64,000 nucleotides of DNA from Actinophytocola sp. (GCF_009379765.1 NZ_WHTD01000012.1:1-64000); one strand, 5' to 3'. Positions 51,739 to 60,404 are shown, counted from the stretch's first letter. Program-made: numbers and translations. The notes: generated by a model from the sequence alone, not told the origin.

Positions 51739-52146
51739 GTGCGTGAGCTCACCGGAGGCCGCCTGCTGCGCCGGTCGGTCGGGCGGCACCGCGGCCGGAT
51801 GACCGCGGGTGTGCTGTTGCTCTCCGGCCACCAGTCGGCCGAGGCGCTGGTGCCGGTGCTGATCGGGGTGATCATCGACCGGGCGGTGGCCACCGGCGAG
51901 GTCGTGCCGCTGCTGGCGTGGGTGCTCGTGCTCGGTGTGCTGTTCACCTCGCTGACCACGTTCTGGCGATGGGGCGCGCGGCACCTGATGACCGCGATGC
52001 AGCACGAGATGCACCAGCTGCGCCCGGCCCTGCTGGCGATCGCCGACCGCGTGGTGGTGCTGGACGCGGGCCGGATCGTGGCGACCGGCACCCACGCCGA
52101 CCTGGCCGCGACCGACGACCGCTACCGCGAGGCGGTACTGCGATGA
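51739..52146 (+). pseudogene. ABC half-exporter with a large in-frame internal deletion
   Basis: 135 residues from GTG 51739. The N-terminal 90 or so (LLSGHQSAEALVPVLIGVII, first membrane segments, then FWRWGARHLMTAMQHEMHQL) match an ABC exporter. They then join straight to LLAIADRVVVLDAGRIVATG and THADLAATDDRYREAVLR, the last 40 residues of the nucleotide-binding domain. Roughly 430 residues (four membrane helices, Walker A, signature and Walker B) are gone, with the frame kept. It would normally be the partner of the next gene under the iron box. Confidence 0.85.
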
Positions 52147-52198
52147 CCGCGCCCGTCGCCGGCCTCGTGCGGCGGCCTCGTGCGGCGGAGCCGCCGCG

Positions 52199-53941
52199 AT
52201 GACCGACCTCCTGCCCATCGCCACGTCGCGGCGGACCTGGGCCGCGCTCTGGGCCGAGGTCCGGCGGCTGCCCTGGCTCGGCGTCGCCACCGCGGTCAGC
52301 GCCGTCGGGGCGAGTGCGGGCGGGCTCGTCGCGCCATGGGTGCTCGGCGACATGATCGACGACATCGCCACCGGCGGGGACCACGGCGACGTCATGGCGG
52401 CCGCCGCGGTGATCGCGGTCGCCGCGCTCGCCACGGGGTTGCTCACCGGGGTGTCCGCGACACTTCTGTCCCGGCTCGGCGAGACCGTCCTCGCCCGGCT
52501 CCGCGAGCGGGTGCTCGACCGGACCTTGCACCTGCCCGCCGCCACCCTGGACAAGGTCAGCCCCGGCGATCTCCTGTCCCGCGTCGGCGACGACGTCTCG
52601 GTGGTCACCACCGCGCTCGTCACCACGGGCCCGCAGCTCGTGTCCGCCGTGCTGACGATCGTGCTCACCGGCGGCGGCATGTTCGCACTCGACTGGCGGC
52701 TCGGCCTCGCGGGCCTGCTCGCCGGGCCGATGTACGTCCTGGCCGTCCGCTGGTACCTCCCCCGCTCCGGCCCGTTCTACGCCCGCGAGCGCGTCGCGAT
52801 CGGCGAGCGCGCGCAGGCCATGGTCAGCTCGCTGCAGGCCGGCCCGACCGTACGCGCTTACAGGCTGGAGGAAGCGCATACAGCGGCCATCAACGACCGG
52901 TCTCGCGCCGCCATGGACCTGTCCATCGGCGTGTTCCGGATCTTCACCCGCCTCGTCGCGCGGATGAACCGGGCGGAGTTCGTGGGTCTCGCCGCCATCC
53001 TCGTCACCGGGTTCCTGCTGGTCCGCGCGGACATCGTCTCGGTGGGCGCGACCACCGCGGCCGCGCTGTACTTCCACCGGCTGTTCAACCCGGTCGGCGC
53101 GGTGGTCATCGAGTTCGACGAGATCCAGTCGGCCGGCGCGAGCCTCGCCCGGCTCGTCGGCGTCGCCCAGCTCGACCGGCCGCGCCCGCCGGAGACCACG
53201 AGCGAGCCGACCGACCGCGGGCTCGAGCTGAAGGGCGTCAGCCACCGCTACGACGACGGGCCGCTGGTCCTCGCCGACGTTACGGTCCGGATCGAGCCCG
53301 GCGAGCGGCTGGCCGTCGTCGGTGCGACCGGGGCCGGCAAGTCGACGCTCGCCGGTATCGCCGCGGGTCTGCTCGACCCGGTCGGGGGCGTCGTCCGCGT
53401 CGGCGGCGTGCCGGTCCGCGAGCTGGACCGCCGGCACATCGCCATGCTCAGCCAGGAGGTGCACGTCTTCTCCGGCCCGCTGGTCGCCGACCTCCGGCTG
53501 GCGAAGGCCGACGCGTCCGAGGCGGAGGTCCGGGCGGCACTCGAGACCGTCGGCGCGACGCACTGGGTCCGCGCGCTGCCGGCCGAGCTGGACACGGTCG
53601 TCGGCGAGAGCGCGCACCGGCTCACCGCGGCCCAGGCGCAGCAGGTGGCGCTGGCCCGGCTGGTGCTCGCCGACCCGACCGTCGCGATCCTCGACGAAGC
53701 CACCGCCGAGGCCGGGAGCGCGGGTGCCCGCGAGCTGGAGCGGGCCGCGCTGGCCGCGACCGCCGGGCGGACGACGTTGATCGTCGCGCACCGGCTGACC
53801 CAGGCCGAGCTCGCCGACCGGGTGCTGGTGCTCGACGGCGGCCGCGTGGTCGAGACGGGCGCGCACGCCGACCTGGTGCGGGCGGGCGGGCGGTACGCGG
53901 AGTTGTGGCGTAGCTGGACCGGGGCCGGCACAGCGAGTTAA
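52199..53941 (+). CDS. ABC exporter half-transporter, iron-regulated (siderophore-export type)
   Basis: 580 residues. Six-helix exporter domain (to about 320), then the nucleotide-binding domain with Walker A GATGAGKST at about 374, Q-loop SQEVHVF, Walker B VAILDEATAEAG at about 497 and switch His in IVAHRLTQ. The ABC signature is LTAAQ, not LSGGQ, so one composite ATP site would be inactive, a trait of heterodimeric exporters whose partner has the good signature. The partner here is broken. The pairing of two half-exporters under an iron box resembles IrtAB-type or siderophore-export loci. Confidence 0.86.
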   Translation: MTDLLPIATSRRTWAALWAEVRRLPWLGVATAVSAVGASAGGLVAPWVLGDMIDDIATGGDHGDVMAAAAVIAVAALATGLLTGVSATLLSRLGETVLARLRERVLDRTLHLPAATLDKVSPGDLLSRVGDDVSVVTTALVTTGPQLVSAVLTIVLTGGGMFALDWRLGLAGLLAGPMYVLAVRWYLPRSGPFYARERVAIGERAQAMVSSLQAGPTVRAYRLEEAHTAAINDRSRAAMDLSIGVFRIFTRLVARMNRAEFVGLAAILVTGFLLVRADIVSVGATTAAALYFHRLFNPVGAVVIEFDEIQSAGASLARLVGVAQLDRPRPPETTSEPTDRGLELKGVSHRYDDGPLVLADVTVRIEPGERLAVVGATGAGKSTLAGIAAGLLDPVGGVVRVGGVPVRELDRRHIAMLSQEVHVFSGPLVADLRLAKADASEAEVRAALETVGATHWVRALPAELDTVVGESAHRLTAAQAQQVALARLVLADPTVAILDEATAEAGSAGARELERAALAATAGRTTLIVAHRLTQAELADRVLVLDGGRVVETGAHADLVRAGGRYAELWRSWTGAGTAS

Positions 53942-53982
53942 CTCCTTGCTGCCGCCCGACACGCCGGGTAGTTTTGGTCAGC

Positions 53983-53996
53983 TGAATGCGCTTACA
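53983..53996. promoter_or_regulatory. LacI-type operator upstream of the lacI-like gene
   Basis: TGAATGCGCTTACA matches the LacI/GalR-family consensus TGTAAGCGCTTACA at 12 of 14 positions and lies 17 bp upstream of the GTG at 54014. It implies autoregulation. Confidence 0.65.
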
Positions 53997-54013
53997 CGAG
54001 GGACGGTTACTGG

Positions 54014-55072
54014 GTGAGTGCCCCCACGGTCTATGACGTCGCCGAACGCGCACAGGTATCCATCGCGACCGTGTCCCGCGTGTACCGCAACCCGGACACG
54101 GTGCGTGCGCAGACCCGCGAGCGTGTGCTGGCGGTCGCGCGCGAGCTCGGGTACGTGCCCAGCGGCAACGCGCGTGGCCTGGCCAGCCGCAGCACCGGCG
54201 TGCTCGGCCTGTGCTTTCCCGACTACGCCGACCCCGAGGTCGACAACCCCGACGACCCCGACAGCCCGGACACCGACGACCCCGAGCACATGCTCTACGC
54301 CGACGAGATCACCCGCGGCATGGAGCGCGCGGCCCGGCGGCACGGCTACGCGCTGCTGATCGCCGCGTCGCTGGCCGGTGGCCCGGAGAGCCTGGTGGCG
54401 AAGGTCGCCGGCCGGGTCGACGGGTTCGCCGTGCTGGCCCGCACCGTGCCGACCGACGACCTCGAGGTCATCTCCCGGCGGCTGCCGATCGTGATGATCG
54501 CGGGCCCGCGCGAGATCGACCACCTCGACCACCTGGAGGTCGCCAACGCCGACGGCGAGCGCGACCTGACCACGCACCTGATCGCCGACCACGGCCTGAC
54601 CCGGCTCGCGTTCGTCGGCGGCAGCACCGACTCACCGGACGCGGCGGCCCGCTTCCTCGGTTTCCAGCGGGCGTTGCGCGCGGCCGGCCTCCCGGTCCCC
54701 GCCGAGCCGGACACCCGGGGCAACTTCACCCAGGCCGACGGCCGGTCCGCGGCGGAGCGCCTGCTCCACGGGTACGGCCCGCCGCCGCAGGCGCTGGTGT
54801 GCGCGAACGACCAGATGGCGGTCGGCACGTTGCAGGCACTGGAGCGGCGCAGGATCCTGGTGCCGGAGGACATGGCGGTGGTCGGCTTCGACGGGATCCC
54901 GCTGGGCCGCGTGGTCCGCCCCAGCCTGACGACGGTGAGCCAGCCGATGCGCCGCCTGGGCCAGACGGCGGTGGACCTGCTGGTGGAACGCTTGGGAGAC
55001 CCGGACCGCGAACCCCGCTCGGTACTGCTCCCGGTCACCCAGACCCGCCGCCGAAGCTGCGGCTGCCCCTGA
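54014..55072 (+). CDS. LacI/GalR-family transcriptional regulator
   Basis: 352 residues from GTG 54014. An N-terminal HTH (TVYDVAERAQVSIATVSRVY with hinge helix at about 50-60) and a periplasmic-binding-like sensor domain (MLYADEITRGMERAARRHGY, FVGGSTDSPDAAARFLGFQR, ALVCANDQMAVGTLQALERR, VVGFDGIPLGRVVRPSLTTV). An insertion rich in Asp-Pro after residue 70 (PDDPDSPDTDDPE) is unusual. Operators upstream of this gene, the GH39 gene and at 59.7 kb suggest that it controls glycoside uptake or breakdown, probably for a xylo- or gluco-oligosaccharide. Confidence 0.93.
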   Translation: MSAPTVYDVAERAQVSIATVSRVYRNPDTVRAQTRERVLAVARELGYVPSGNARGLASRSTGVLGLCFPDYADPEVDNPDDPDSPDTDDPEHMLYADEITRGMERAARRHGYALLIAASLAGGPESLVAKVAGRVDGFAVLARTVPTDDLEVISRRLPIVMIAGPREIDHLDHLEVANADGERDLTTHLIADHGLTRLAFVGGSTDSPDAAARFLGFQRALRAAGLPVPAEPDTRGNFTQADGRSAAERLLHGYGPPPQALVCANDQMAVGTLQALERRRILVPEDMAVVGFDGIPLGRVVRPSLTTVSQPMRRLGQTAVDLLVERLGDPDREPRSVLLPVTQTRRRSCGCP

Positions 55073-55091
55073 CCCCGCGCCCCCACCCCCC

Positions 55092-55233
55092 CGCGAGTCC
55101 AACCCCCAGAACCCGCGAGTCCAACGTTCCGGACCCGCGAGTCCAACCCTCCGGACCTCCGTGTCCAACGTTCCGGACATCGGACCAGGTGCGCGAACGT
55201 TGGACTCGCGGGTCGCGAGCGTTGGACTCGCGG
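55092..55233. repeat. Repeat cluster with an 18 bp perfect inverted repeat
   Basis: CGCGAGTCCAAC units occur three times in the first half and GTTGGACTCGCGG twice in the second. CCCGCGAGTCCAACGTTC (55112-55129) and GAACGTTGGACTCGCGGG (55195-55212) are perfect inverted copies that would fold a long stem with a 65-base loop. The core is the same as in 35358-35425. It sits just downstream of the lacI-like stop and may end its transcript. Confidence 0.78.
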
Positions 55234-55294
55234 GGGTTCGTGCGGGCGCGGGGGCGGGGCGGCTTGGTTGCGGGAGGGTTGGCGGGGCACCTAC

Positions 55295-55321
55295 TGTATG
55301 CGCTTACAGCAAGCGCTTACA
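55295..55321. promoter_or_regulatory. Two tandem LacI-type operators upstream of the GH39 gene
   Basis: TGTATGCGCTTACA (55295-55308) and AGCAAGCGCTTACA (55308-55321) are direct copies, 13 bp apart, of the TGTAAGCGCTTACA motif. They end 13 bp before GTG 55335, so a bound repressor would block initiation. Confidence 0.8.
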
Positions 55322-55334
55322 GCAAGGGGGCGTA

Positions 55335-57170
55335 GTGACCGACACCAGCGCGCGGCGGGACTGGGAGCAGCGCATCGGCATGCCCAGTGACGAGCGGCTC
55401 ACCGGCATCGGCGAGCTGGCCCCGCCGCAGGACCTGGTCGCCGAGGCCGGCACCGGGCTCGTGCGACTGGACTGGCGGCCGGTCGACGGCGCGCTCGGCT
55501 ACCTCGTGCACCGGGCCAGCACCCAGGACGGCCCGTTCGAACCGCTCGACCACCTCGGCGGCGACGTGCTCGCGGTACCGCACCCGCCCTACGCCGACAC
55601 GATGGTCGAGCCGGGCGCGACCTACCACTACCGGGTGGCCACGTGGAGCGACAGCGGTGCAGGGTCGCTGTCGACGACCGCGTCGGCCACCCCCCAGCCG
55701 GCGGGTCCGGCGCAGGCGCGGGTGGTCGTGTCGGTCGACGCGACCACGGCGCCGGCCCCGCTGCCCGACGTCTGGCGCCGGATGATCGGTGCCGAGCACT
55801 TCTCCCTGCTGGTCTGGGACCGGCCCGGCCCCGGCGGCTCGGACGTCGCCGCCGAGTACGCCGAGGCGCTGCGGATCATGCGCGACGAGATCGGCGTGCG
55901 GACCGTCCGCGCCCACGGCACGTTCCTGCCCGAGACGGTCACCGTGCGCGAGGACGGCGGCTTCGACTTCGCCGGGTTGGACGAGGTCTACGACCGGTTC
56001 CTCGAGTCCGGGCTCAAGCCGGTGGTCGAGCTGTCGTTCATGCCGCTCGCGCTGTGCGCCGACCCCGAGTACACCGTCTTCGAGTACAAGGCCGCGGTGT
56101 CGGTGCCGAAGGACTGGGACCGCTGGGGCGACCTCGTCCGCGCCCTGACCGTGCACCTGCGCGAGCGCTACGGCGCCGACGAGGTGGCCACCTGGGAGTT
56201 CGAGGTCTGGAACGAGGCCAACCTCGAGGTCTTCTGGAACGGCACCCAGGAGGACTACCACCGGCTCTACGAGGTCGCGGCCCGCGCGGTGAAGAGCGTC
56301 GACGAGCGGATCCCGGTCGGCGGCCCGTCCTCGGCGGCGGCCAGCTGGGTGGGCGCGCTGCTGGAGCACTGCCTGGCGGGCGACGTGCCGGTCGACTTCG
56401 TGTCGACGCACACCTACGGCAACGCGCCGCTGGACATGCGGCCGCTCACCCGCTCGTTCGCCAAGGCCACCGGCAAGGCGGAGCCGGAGATCCTCTGGAC
56501 CGAGTGGGGCGTCACGCCGACGCACTTCCACCGGGTCAACGACACCGTGTTCGCCGCGCCGTTCGTGCTGCGCGGCATGAAGAGCGCGATCGCCACGACG
56601 GACTGCCTGTCCTACTGGGTCGCGTCCGACCAGTTCGAGGAGCTCGGCTGGCCGCCGCGGCTGCTGCACGGCGGGTTCGGCCTGCTGACCGTCGGCAACC
56701 TGCGCAAGCCCCGGTTCTGGGCGCTCGCGATGCTGTCCGCGCTGGCCGGCGGGCGGATCCCGGCGACCCTCACCGGCGACGGCGCCGAGGCGATGGTCGA
56801 GGCGCTGGCCACGGCCACCGGTTCGACGGTGGACGTGCTGGTGTGGAACGGAACCCTGGATCAGTCCAAAATAGACGGTGCGGCGATACTGGACCGGACG
56901 GTGTCGGTCGAGGTGTCCGGACTGACGCCCGGCAGGTACGAGGTGAGCTCGACCCGGGTCGACGCCGAGCACGGCAACATCCAGCGGGTGTGGCAGGAAC
57001 TTGGCGGCGCCGAGTGGCCGGACGGCCGGCAGTGGGACGCGCTGCGCGCCGCCGACACACTGCCGATCGAGTACCTTGCGGACGTGGAGGTCGGCGCGGA
57101 CGCCACCGCGTCGGTCACCGTCGAGATCCCCATGCCGGGCATCCGGTCGCTGCGACTGACCCGGCGCTGA
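55335..57170 (+). CDS. GH39 family glycoside hydrolase (beta-xylosidase-like)
   Basis: 611 residues from GTG 55335, no signal peptide. A fibronectin-III-like domain (about 40-120; YLVHRASTQDGPF, TYHYRVATWSD) precedes the GH39 barrel. The acid/base Glu is in WEFEVWNEANLE at about 294 and the nucleophile Glu in EILWTEWGVTP at about 390. Other GH39 segments are FDFAGLDEVYDRFLESGLKP and VDFVSTHTYGN. A C-terminal beta domain follows. It probably removes xylose or related units from oligosaccharides taken into the cytoplasm. Two LacI-type operators precede it. Confidence 0.9.
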   Translation: MTDTSARRDWEQRIGMPSDERLTGIGELAPPQDLVAEAGTGLVRLDWRPVDGALGYLVHRASTQDGPFEPLDHLGGDVLAVPHPPYADTMVEPGATYHYRVATWSDSGAGSLSTTASATPQPAGPAQARVVVSVDATTAPAPLPDVWRRMIGAEHFSLLVWDRPGPGGSDVAAEYAEALRIMRDEIGVRTVRAHGTFLPETVTVREDGGFDFAGLDEVYDRFLESGLKPVVELSFMPLALCADPEYTVFEYKAAVSVPKDWDRWGDLVRALTVHLRERYGADEVATWEFEVWNEANLEVFWNGTQEDYHRLYEVAARAVKSVDERIPVGGPSSAAASWVGALLEHCLAGDVPVDFVSTHTYGNAPLDMRPLTRSFAKATGKAEPEILWTEWGVTPTHFHRVNDTVFAAPFVLRGMKSAIATTDCLSYWVASDQFEELGWPPRLLHGGFGLLTVGNLRKPRFWALAMLSALAGGRIPATLTGDGAEAMVEALATATGSTVDVLVWNGTLDQSKIDGAAILDRTVSVEVSGLTPGRYEVSSTRVDAEHGNIQRVWQELGGAEWPDGRQWDALRAADTLPIEYLADVEVGADATASVTVEIPMPGIRSLRLTRR

Positions 57171-57186
57171 CGAGCGAGGAGCGTCC

Positions 57187-58713
57187 ATGGCCGACTGGTT
57201 GGCTGATGCCGTCCTGTACCAGATCTACCCGCAGAGCTTTGCGGACAGCAACGGAGACGGCATCGGCGACCTGAACGGTATCGAGTCCAAATTGGACTAC
57301 CTGGCATGGCTCGGGGTGAACACGGTGTGGCTCAACCCATGCTTCGTCTCGCCCATGCGCGACGCCGGCTACGACGTGGCCGACTACTACGCGATCGACC
57401 CGCGCTACGGCACCCGCGACGACCTGGCCAAGCTCGTCGACTCGGCCGGCCGGCGCGGGATCCGCGTGCTGCTCGACCTGGTGGCCGGGCACACGTCCGA
57501 CCAGCACCCGTGGTTCGTCCGGTCCGCCGACGACCCGAGCGACCACCGCTACATCTGGGCCGACCGGCAGGCGCCGGGCTTCCAGCCGTCGCCCGGCACC
57601 CGGCCGGGCTTCTACCTGCCGAACTTCTTCCCCGTGCAGCCGGCGCTCAACTTCGGCTACGCGCGGATGGACGACGCCGAGCCGTGGCGCCAGCCCGTGG
57701 ACGCCGAGGGGCCCCGGGCGAACCGGCAGGCGCTGCGGGACATCATGGACCACTGGCTGCGCGCCGGGGTCGCCGGTTTCCGGGTGGACATGGCGTCGTC
57801 GCTGGTGAAGGACGACGCGGGCAAGACAGAGACGGCGAAGCTGTGGCATGAGCTGCGTGGGTGGCTCGACGCCGCGTACCCGCAGGCGGTGCTGCTCTCG
57901 GAGTGGGCGCAGCCGCAGGTGTCGGTGCCGGCCGGCTTCCACGCGGACTTCTTCCTGCACTTCGGTTCGAGCCAGGCCTTCCGCTCGCTGTTCCACAACG
58001 GCGCGGTCCACGACGACACGTGGCGCCCGCGCCCGTGTTACTTCGACGCCTCCGGCGCGGGGTCGATCTACGACTTCCTGGCCGAGTGGGCCACCGCGTC
58101 CACCGTGATCGACCACAGTGGACACATCATCCTGCCGTCGGCCAACCACGACTTCCCCCGGCTGGTCGCCGGCAGCCGCACCGCGGACCAGGCCCGCGCG
58201 GCGCTGGTGTTCCTGCTGACCTGGCAGACGTTGCCGGCGATCTACTACGGCGACGAGATCGGCATGCAGTACCAGCCGGGCCTGCCGGACTTCGAGGGCA
58301 GCGTGCTCGGCCCGCCCCGGGCAGGCTACAACCGGGCCGGTTCGCGCACCCCGATGCAGTGGGACGCAAGCGATCCGGACGTGACGTACCTGCCGCCGCA
58401 CCCGTCCCCCGAGCGGCCCAACGTGGCCGACTCGCAAGCCGACCCGGACTCGCTGCTGAACCTGACCCGGGAGCTGATCAAGCTCCGCAAGGCGAACCCC
58501 GCGCTGGGTTCCCGCGGTGGCGTGGAGATCGTGAACCCGGGCTACCCGCTCGTCTACCGCCGCGGCGAGTTCACCGTGGCCGTGCACCCGGCAATGCGTC
58601 CGTCCACAGTGGACATCCCGGTGCCGGGCGAGCTGGTACTGGGCCGAGGCGCCACCCACGACAACGGCCTGCTGCGGATGGAGGGCTTCAGCTACGCCGT
58701 GTACCGCGCCTGA
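57187..58713 (+). CDS. GH13 alpha-glucosidase/oligo-1,6-glucosidase-like enzyme
   Basis: 508 residues: LYQIYPQSFADSNGDGIGDL at about 10-29, DAGYDVADYY, LVAGHTSDQHPWF, nucleophile Asp in GFRVDMASS at about 201, acid Glu in LLSEWAQPQ at about 239 and the third Asp in SANHDFPR at about 322. It belongs to the GH13 group acting on short alpha-glucosides. ATG 57187 is 16 bp after the GH39 gene, with GAGCGAGGAG as ribosome-binding site, so the two are cotranscribed. No secretion signal. Confidence 0.92.
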   Translation: MADWLADAVLYQIYPQSFADSNGDGIGDLNGIESKLDYLAWLGVNTVWLNPCFVSPMRDAGYDVADYYAIDPRYGTRDDLAKLVDSAGRRGIRVLLDLVAGHTSDQHPWFVRSADDPSDHRYIWADRQAPGFQPSPGTRPGFYLPNFFPVQPALNFGYARMDDAEPWRQPVDAEGPRANRQALRDIMDHWLRAGVAGFRVDMASSLVKDDAGKTETAKLWHELRGWLDAAYPQAVLLSEWAQPQVSVPAGFHADFFLHFGSSQAFRSLFHNGAVHDDTWRPRPCYFDASGAGSIYDFLAEWATASTVIDHSGHIILPSANHDFPRLVAGSRTADQARAALVFLLTWQTLPAIYYGDEIGMQYQPGLPDFEGSVLGPPRAGYNRAGSRTPMQWDASDPDVTYLPPHPSPERPNVADSQADPDSLLNLTRELIKLRKANPALGSRGGVEIVNPGYPLVYRRGEFTVAVHPAMRPSTVDIPVPGELVLGRGATHDNGLLRMEGFSYAVYRA

Positions 58714-58823
58714 CGCGCCACGGCGTCCGAGTCCCAGCCCAGTCCCAGCATCCGGGAAATCGGCTGGGAGCGGACCGTCCCGTACGTAGGGTCGACGGCA
58801 GGAACGGCGACAGGGGTGCGCGG

Positions 58824-59465
58824 ATGGTGAGCTTGGCTGCGGCGACGGGGATCGCGCTGGTGGCGTTGGGGCTGGTGCTCACCCCGGGGCCCAACATGAT
58901 CTACCTGGTCTCCCGGTCGATCACCCAAGGCCGACGCGCCGGTCTGGTGTCGCTCGTCGGCGTGGCGTGCGGGTTCTTCGTGTACCTGGCGGCGGCGACG
59001 GCCGGCCTCACCGCGGTCTTCCTGGTCGTGCCCGCCGCGTACACGGCGCTGAAGATCGGTGGCGCGGCGTACCTGCTGTACCTGGCGTGGCAGGCGGTCC
59101 GCCTCGGCGGGCGGTCGGCGTTCGAGCCCAAGGAGCTCACCGCGGACCGGCCGCGCAGGCTCTTCGCGATGGGGCTGGTCACGAACCTGCTGAACCCCAA
59201 GATCGCGGTGCTCTACATCGCGCTGCTGCCGCAGTTCATCGACCACGAGCGCGGCTCTGTCGCGCTGCAGAGCCTCACCCTCGGCGCGATCCAGATCGTC
59301 GTCGCGCTGGTTGTCAACGGGTTGATCGTGCTCGGCGCCGGCGCGCTGGCCCGCTTCCTCACGGCCCGGCCGCTGTGGTTGCGCATCCAGCGTTACGTGA
59401 TGGGCGGCGTGCTCGGCGCGCTCGCGGTGCGGCTGGCGACCGACCGCTCGCCGGCACCGGCCTGA
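58824..59465 (+). CDS. LysE-family translocator
   Basis: 213 residues: LVALGLVLTPGPNMIYLVSR with the family TPGPN motif, GLVSLVGVACGFFVYLAAAT, LLYLAWQAVR, LFAMGLVTNLLNPKIAVLYI and three further segments, six in all. It exports amino acids or similar compounds. It is separated from the GH13 gene by 110 bp, so cotranscription is uncertain. Confidence 0.92.
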   Translation: MVSLAAATGIALVALGLVLTPGPNMIYLVSRSITQGRRAGLVSLVGVACGFFVYLAAATAGLTAVFLVVPAAYTALKIGGAAYLLYLAWQAVRLGGRSAFEPKELTADRPRRLFAMGLVTNLLNPKIAVLYIALLPQFIDHERGSVALQSLTLGAIQIVVALVVNGLIVLGAGALARFLTARPLWLRIQRYVMGGVLGALAVRLATDRSPAPA

Positions 59466-59552
59466 GCGGAGCGGACCCGTCCAGTGCCAGGCGGAGTCTC
59501 GAGCGGCCCGCTGGGCCCGCTGTCCCCGGGTGCTTGTCCCGGTCCGCGGCGA

Positions 59553-59722
59553 CTAGGTCGTGTCTCGTGGGTCTTGGTCGATGGGATTCGTGATCCAGGT
59601 GGCTCCTGGCTAGGCGGCGGAAGGTCGCTCATACCGGGTTGTATTCGGGCCTTTCGACAACGCGGCCAGGGGGCAGCTGGGCGCGAATACCGCGATCCAA
59701 GATCCGCGAGACAATGGCCTAG
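59553..59722. repeat. CTAG-bounded palindromic element, copy 4
   Basis: 170 bp with CTAG at both ends, in the same orientation as copy 2 and about 90 percent or more identical to it. Arms begin GGTCGTGTCTCGTGGGTCTT and (complement) GGCCATTGTCTCGCGGATCT. The apical stem is ATAC-cgggtt-GTAT. No intact gene abuts it: lysE ends 87 bp to the left and a degraded, operator-preceded region lies to the right. Confidence 0.88.
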
Positions 59723-59734
59723 TATCGGGCCGGA

Positions 59735-59761
59735 TGTAAGCGCTTCCTGTATGCGCTTCCA
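59735..59761. promoter_or_regulatory. Two tandem LacI-type operators (third site)
   Basis: TGTAAGCGCTTCCT (59735-59748) and TGTATGCGCTTCCA (59748-59761) repeat the left half-site and centre of the operator found at 53983 and 55295, with the same 13 bp spacing as at 55295. They end 61 bp before the ATG at 59822, whose gene is now broken. Palindromic copy 4 ends 12 bp upstream. Confidence 0.65.
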
Positions 59762-59821
59762 TTCGATCCAGGCAGTGCTGGACGACGTCGTACGCTCCCG
59801 CGCGCCGGGCCGAGAGGGACC

Positions 59822-60369
59822 ATGGCGCGGGCGATGCTGCTCGGCGGGTTCCGGTTCGGGGCGGTGAACCTGCAGTCCGCTCTCGACCCGGCGACGCCGC
59901 CGGTGCTGGCGCTGGCGCTGGCGCTGGCGGGCACGACGCACCCGCCGGCCGCGGTTCAGTCCCTTGTGGACTACATGCGGGCCAGCGGACACCTGTTGCC
60001 GGCCGGGCGGGTGCCGGCACTGGACATGGCCCGCGGCCCGTGCCCGGTCCTGCGTGACGCGCTCGGCTGACCGCCACCGAGCACGGGCGGCCGCTGCTGG
60101 GCGGCGAGACGCTGTGGCTGCAGGGGCGGCGGGCGCTGATGCTGCCGCCCGACCTGACGCTCGGCGGCCTCGACGTGGCGTACGCGACGGCCGAGGCGGC
60201 GCACGTCGGCGAAGGCTCGGTGACGTTCCGCTCGCCCGCGCCGGAGTCGTTCGTGGCCGTGCGGGGCGAGGTGACCTGCACGGAGCCGGCCGTGGAGCTG
60301 GCGGCAGGACGGACTGACTGGCGTACTGGCCCGCGGGACCCGCGAGTTCACCGTGCGCCGAACCCGTGA
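59822..60369 (+). pseudogene. Decayed gene behind LacI operators
   Basis: From ATG 59822, 82 codons read MARAMLLGGFRFGAVNLQSA, then ALDMARGPCPVLRDALG before TGA 60068. A second frame, overlapping it, continues TATEHGRPLLGGETLWLQGR, RALMLPPDLTLGGLDVAYAT and AEAAHVGEGSVTFRSPAPES. The pieces could be halves of one protein joined by a one-base shift. The second resembles a beta-sandwich end of a glycosidase. I cannot name the family. The operators suggest membership of the same regulon. Confidence 0.4.
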
Positions 60370-60404
60370 GGGCTGACGACGGCGGCTCGGTTAGCGTGAC
60401 GCTC

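Noticed and set aside
51739-52146. A genuine 135-residue small ABC-related protein
   Set aside because: The two halves match the first and last parts of a full-length half-exporter with the middle missing, so an internal deletion is more likely than a small functional protein.
55092-55233. Short coding repeats (Pro/Arg/Thr/Glu/Ser-rich peptides) read through the repeat cluster
   Set aside because: The frames are produced by the repeat sequence itself, lack start sites and occur on both strands.
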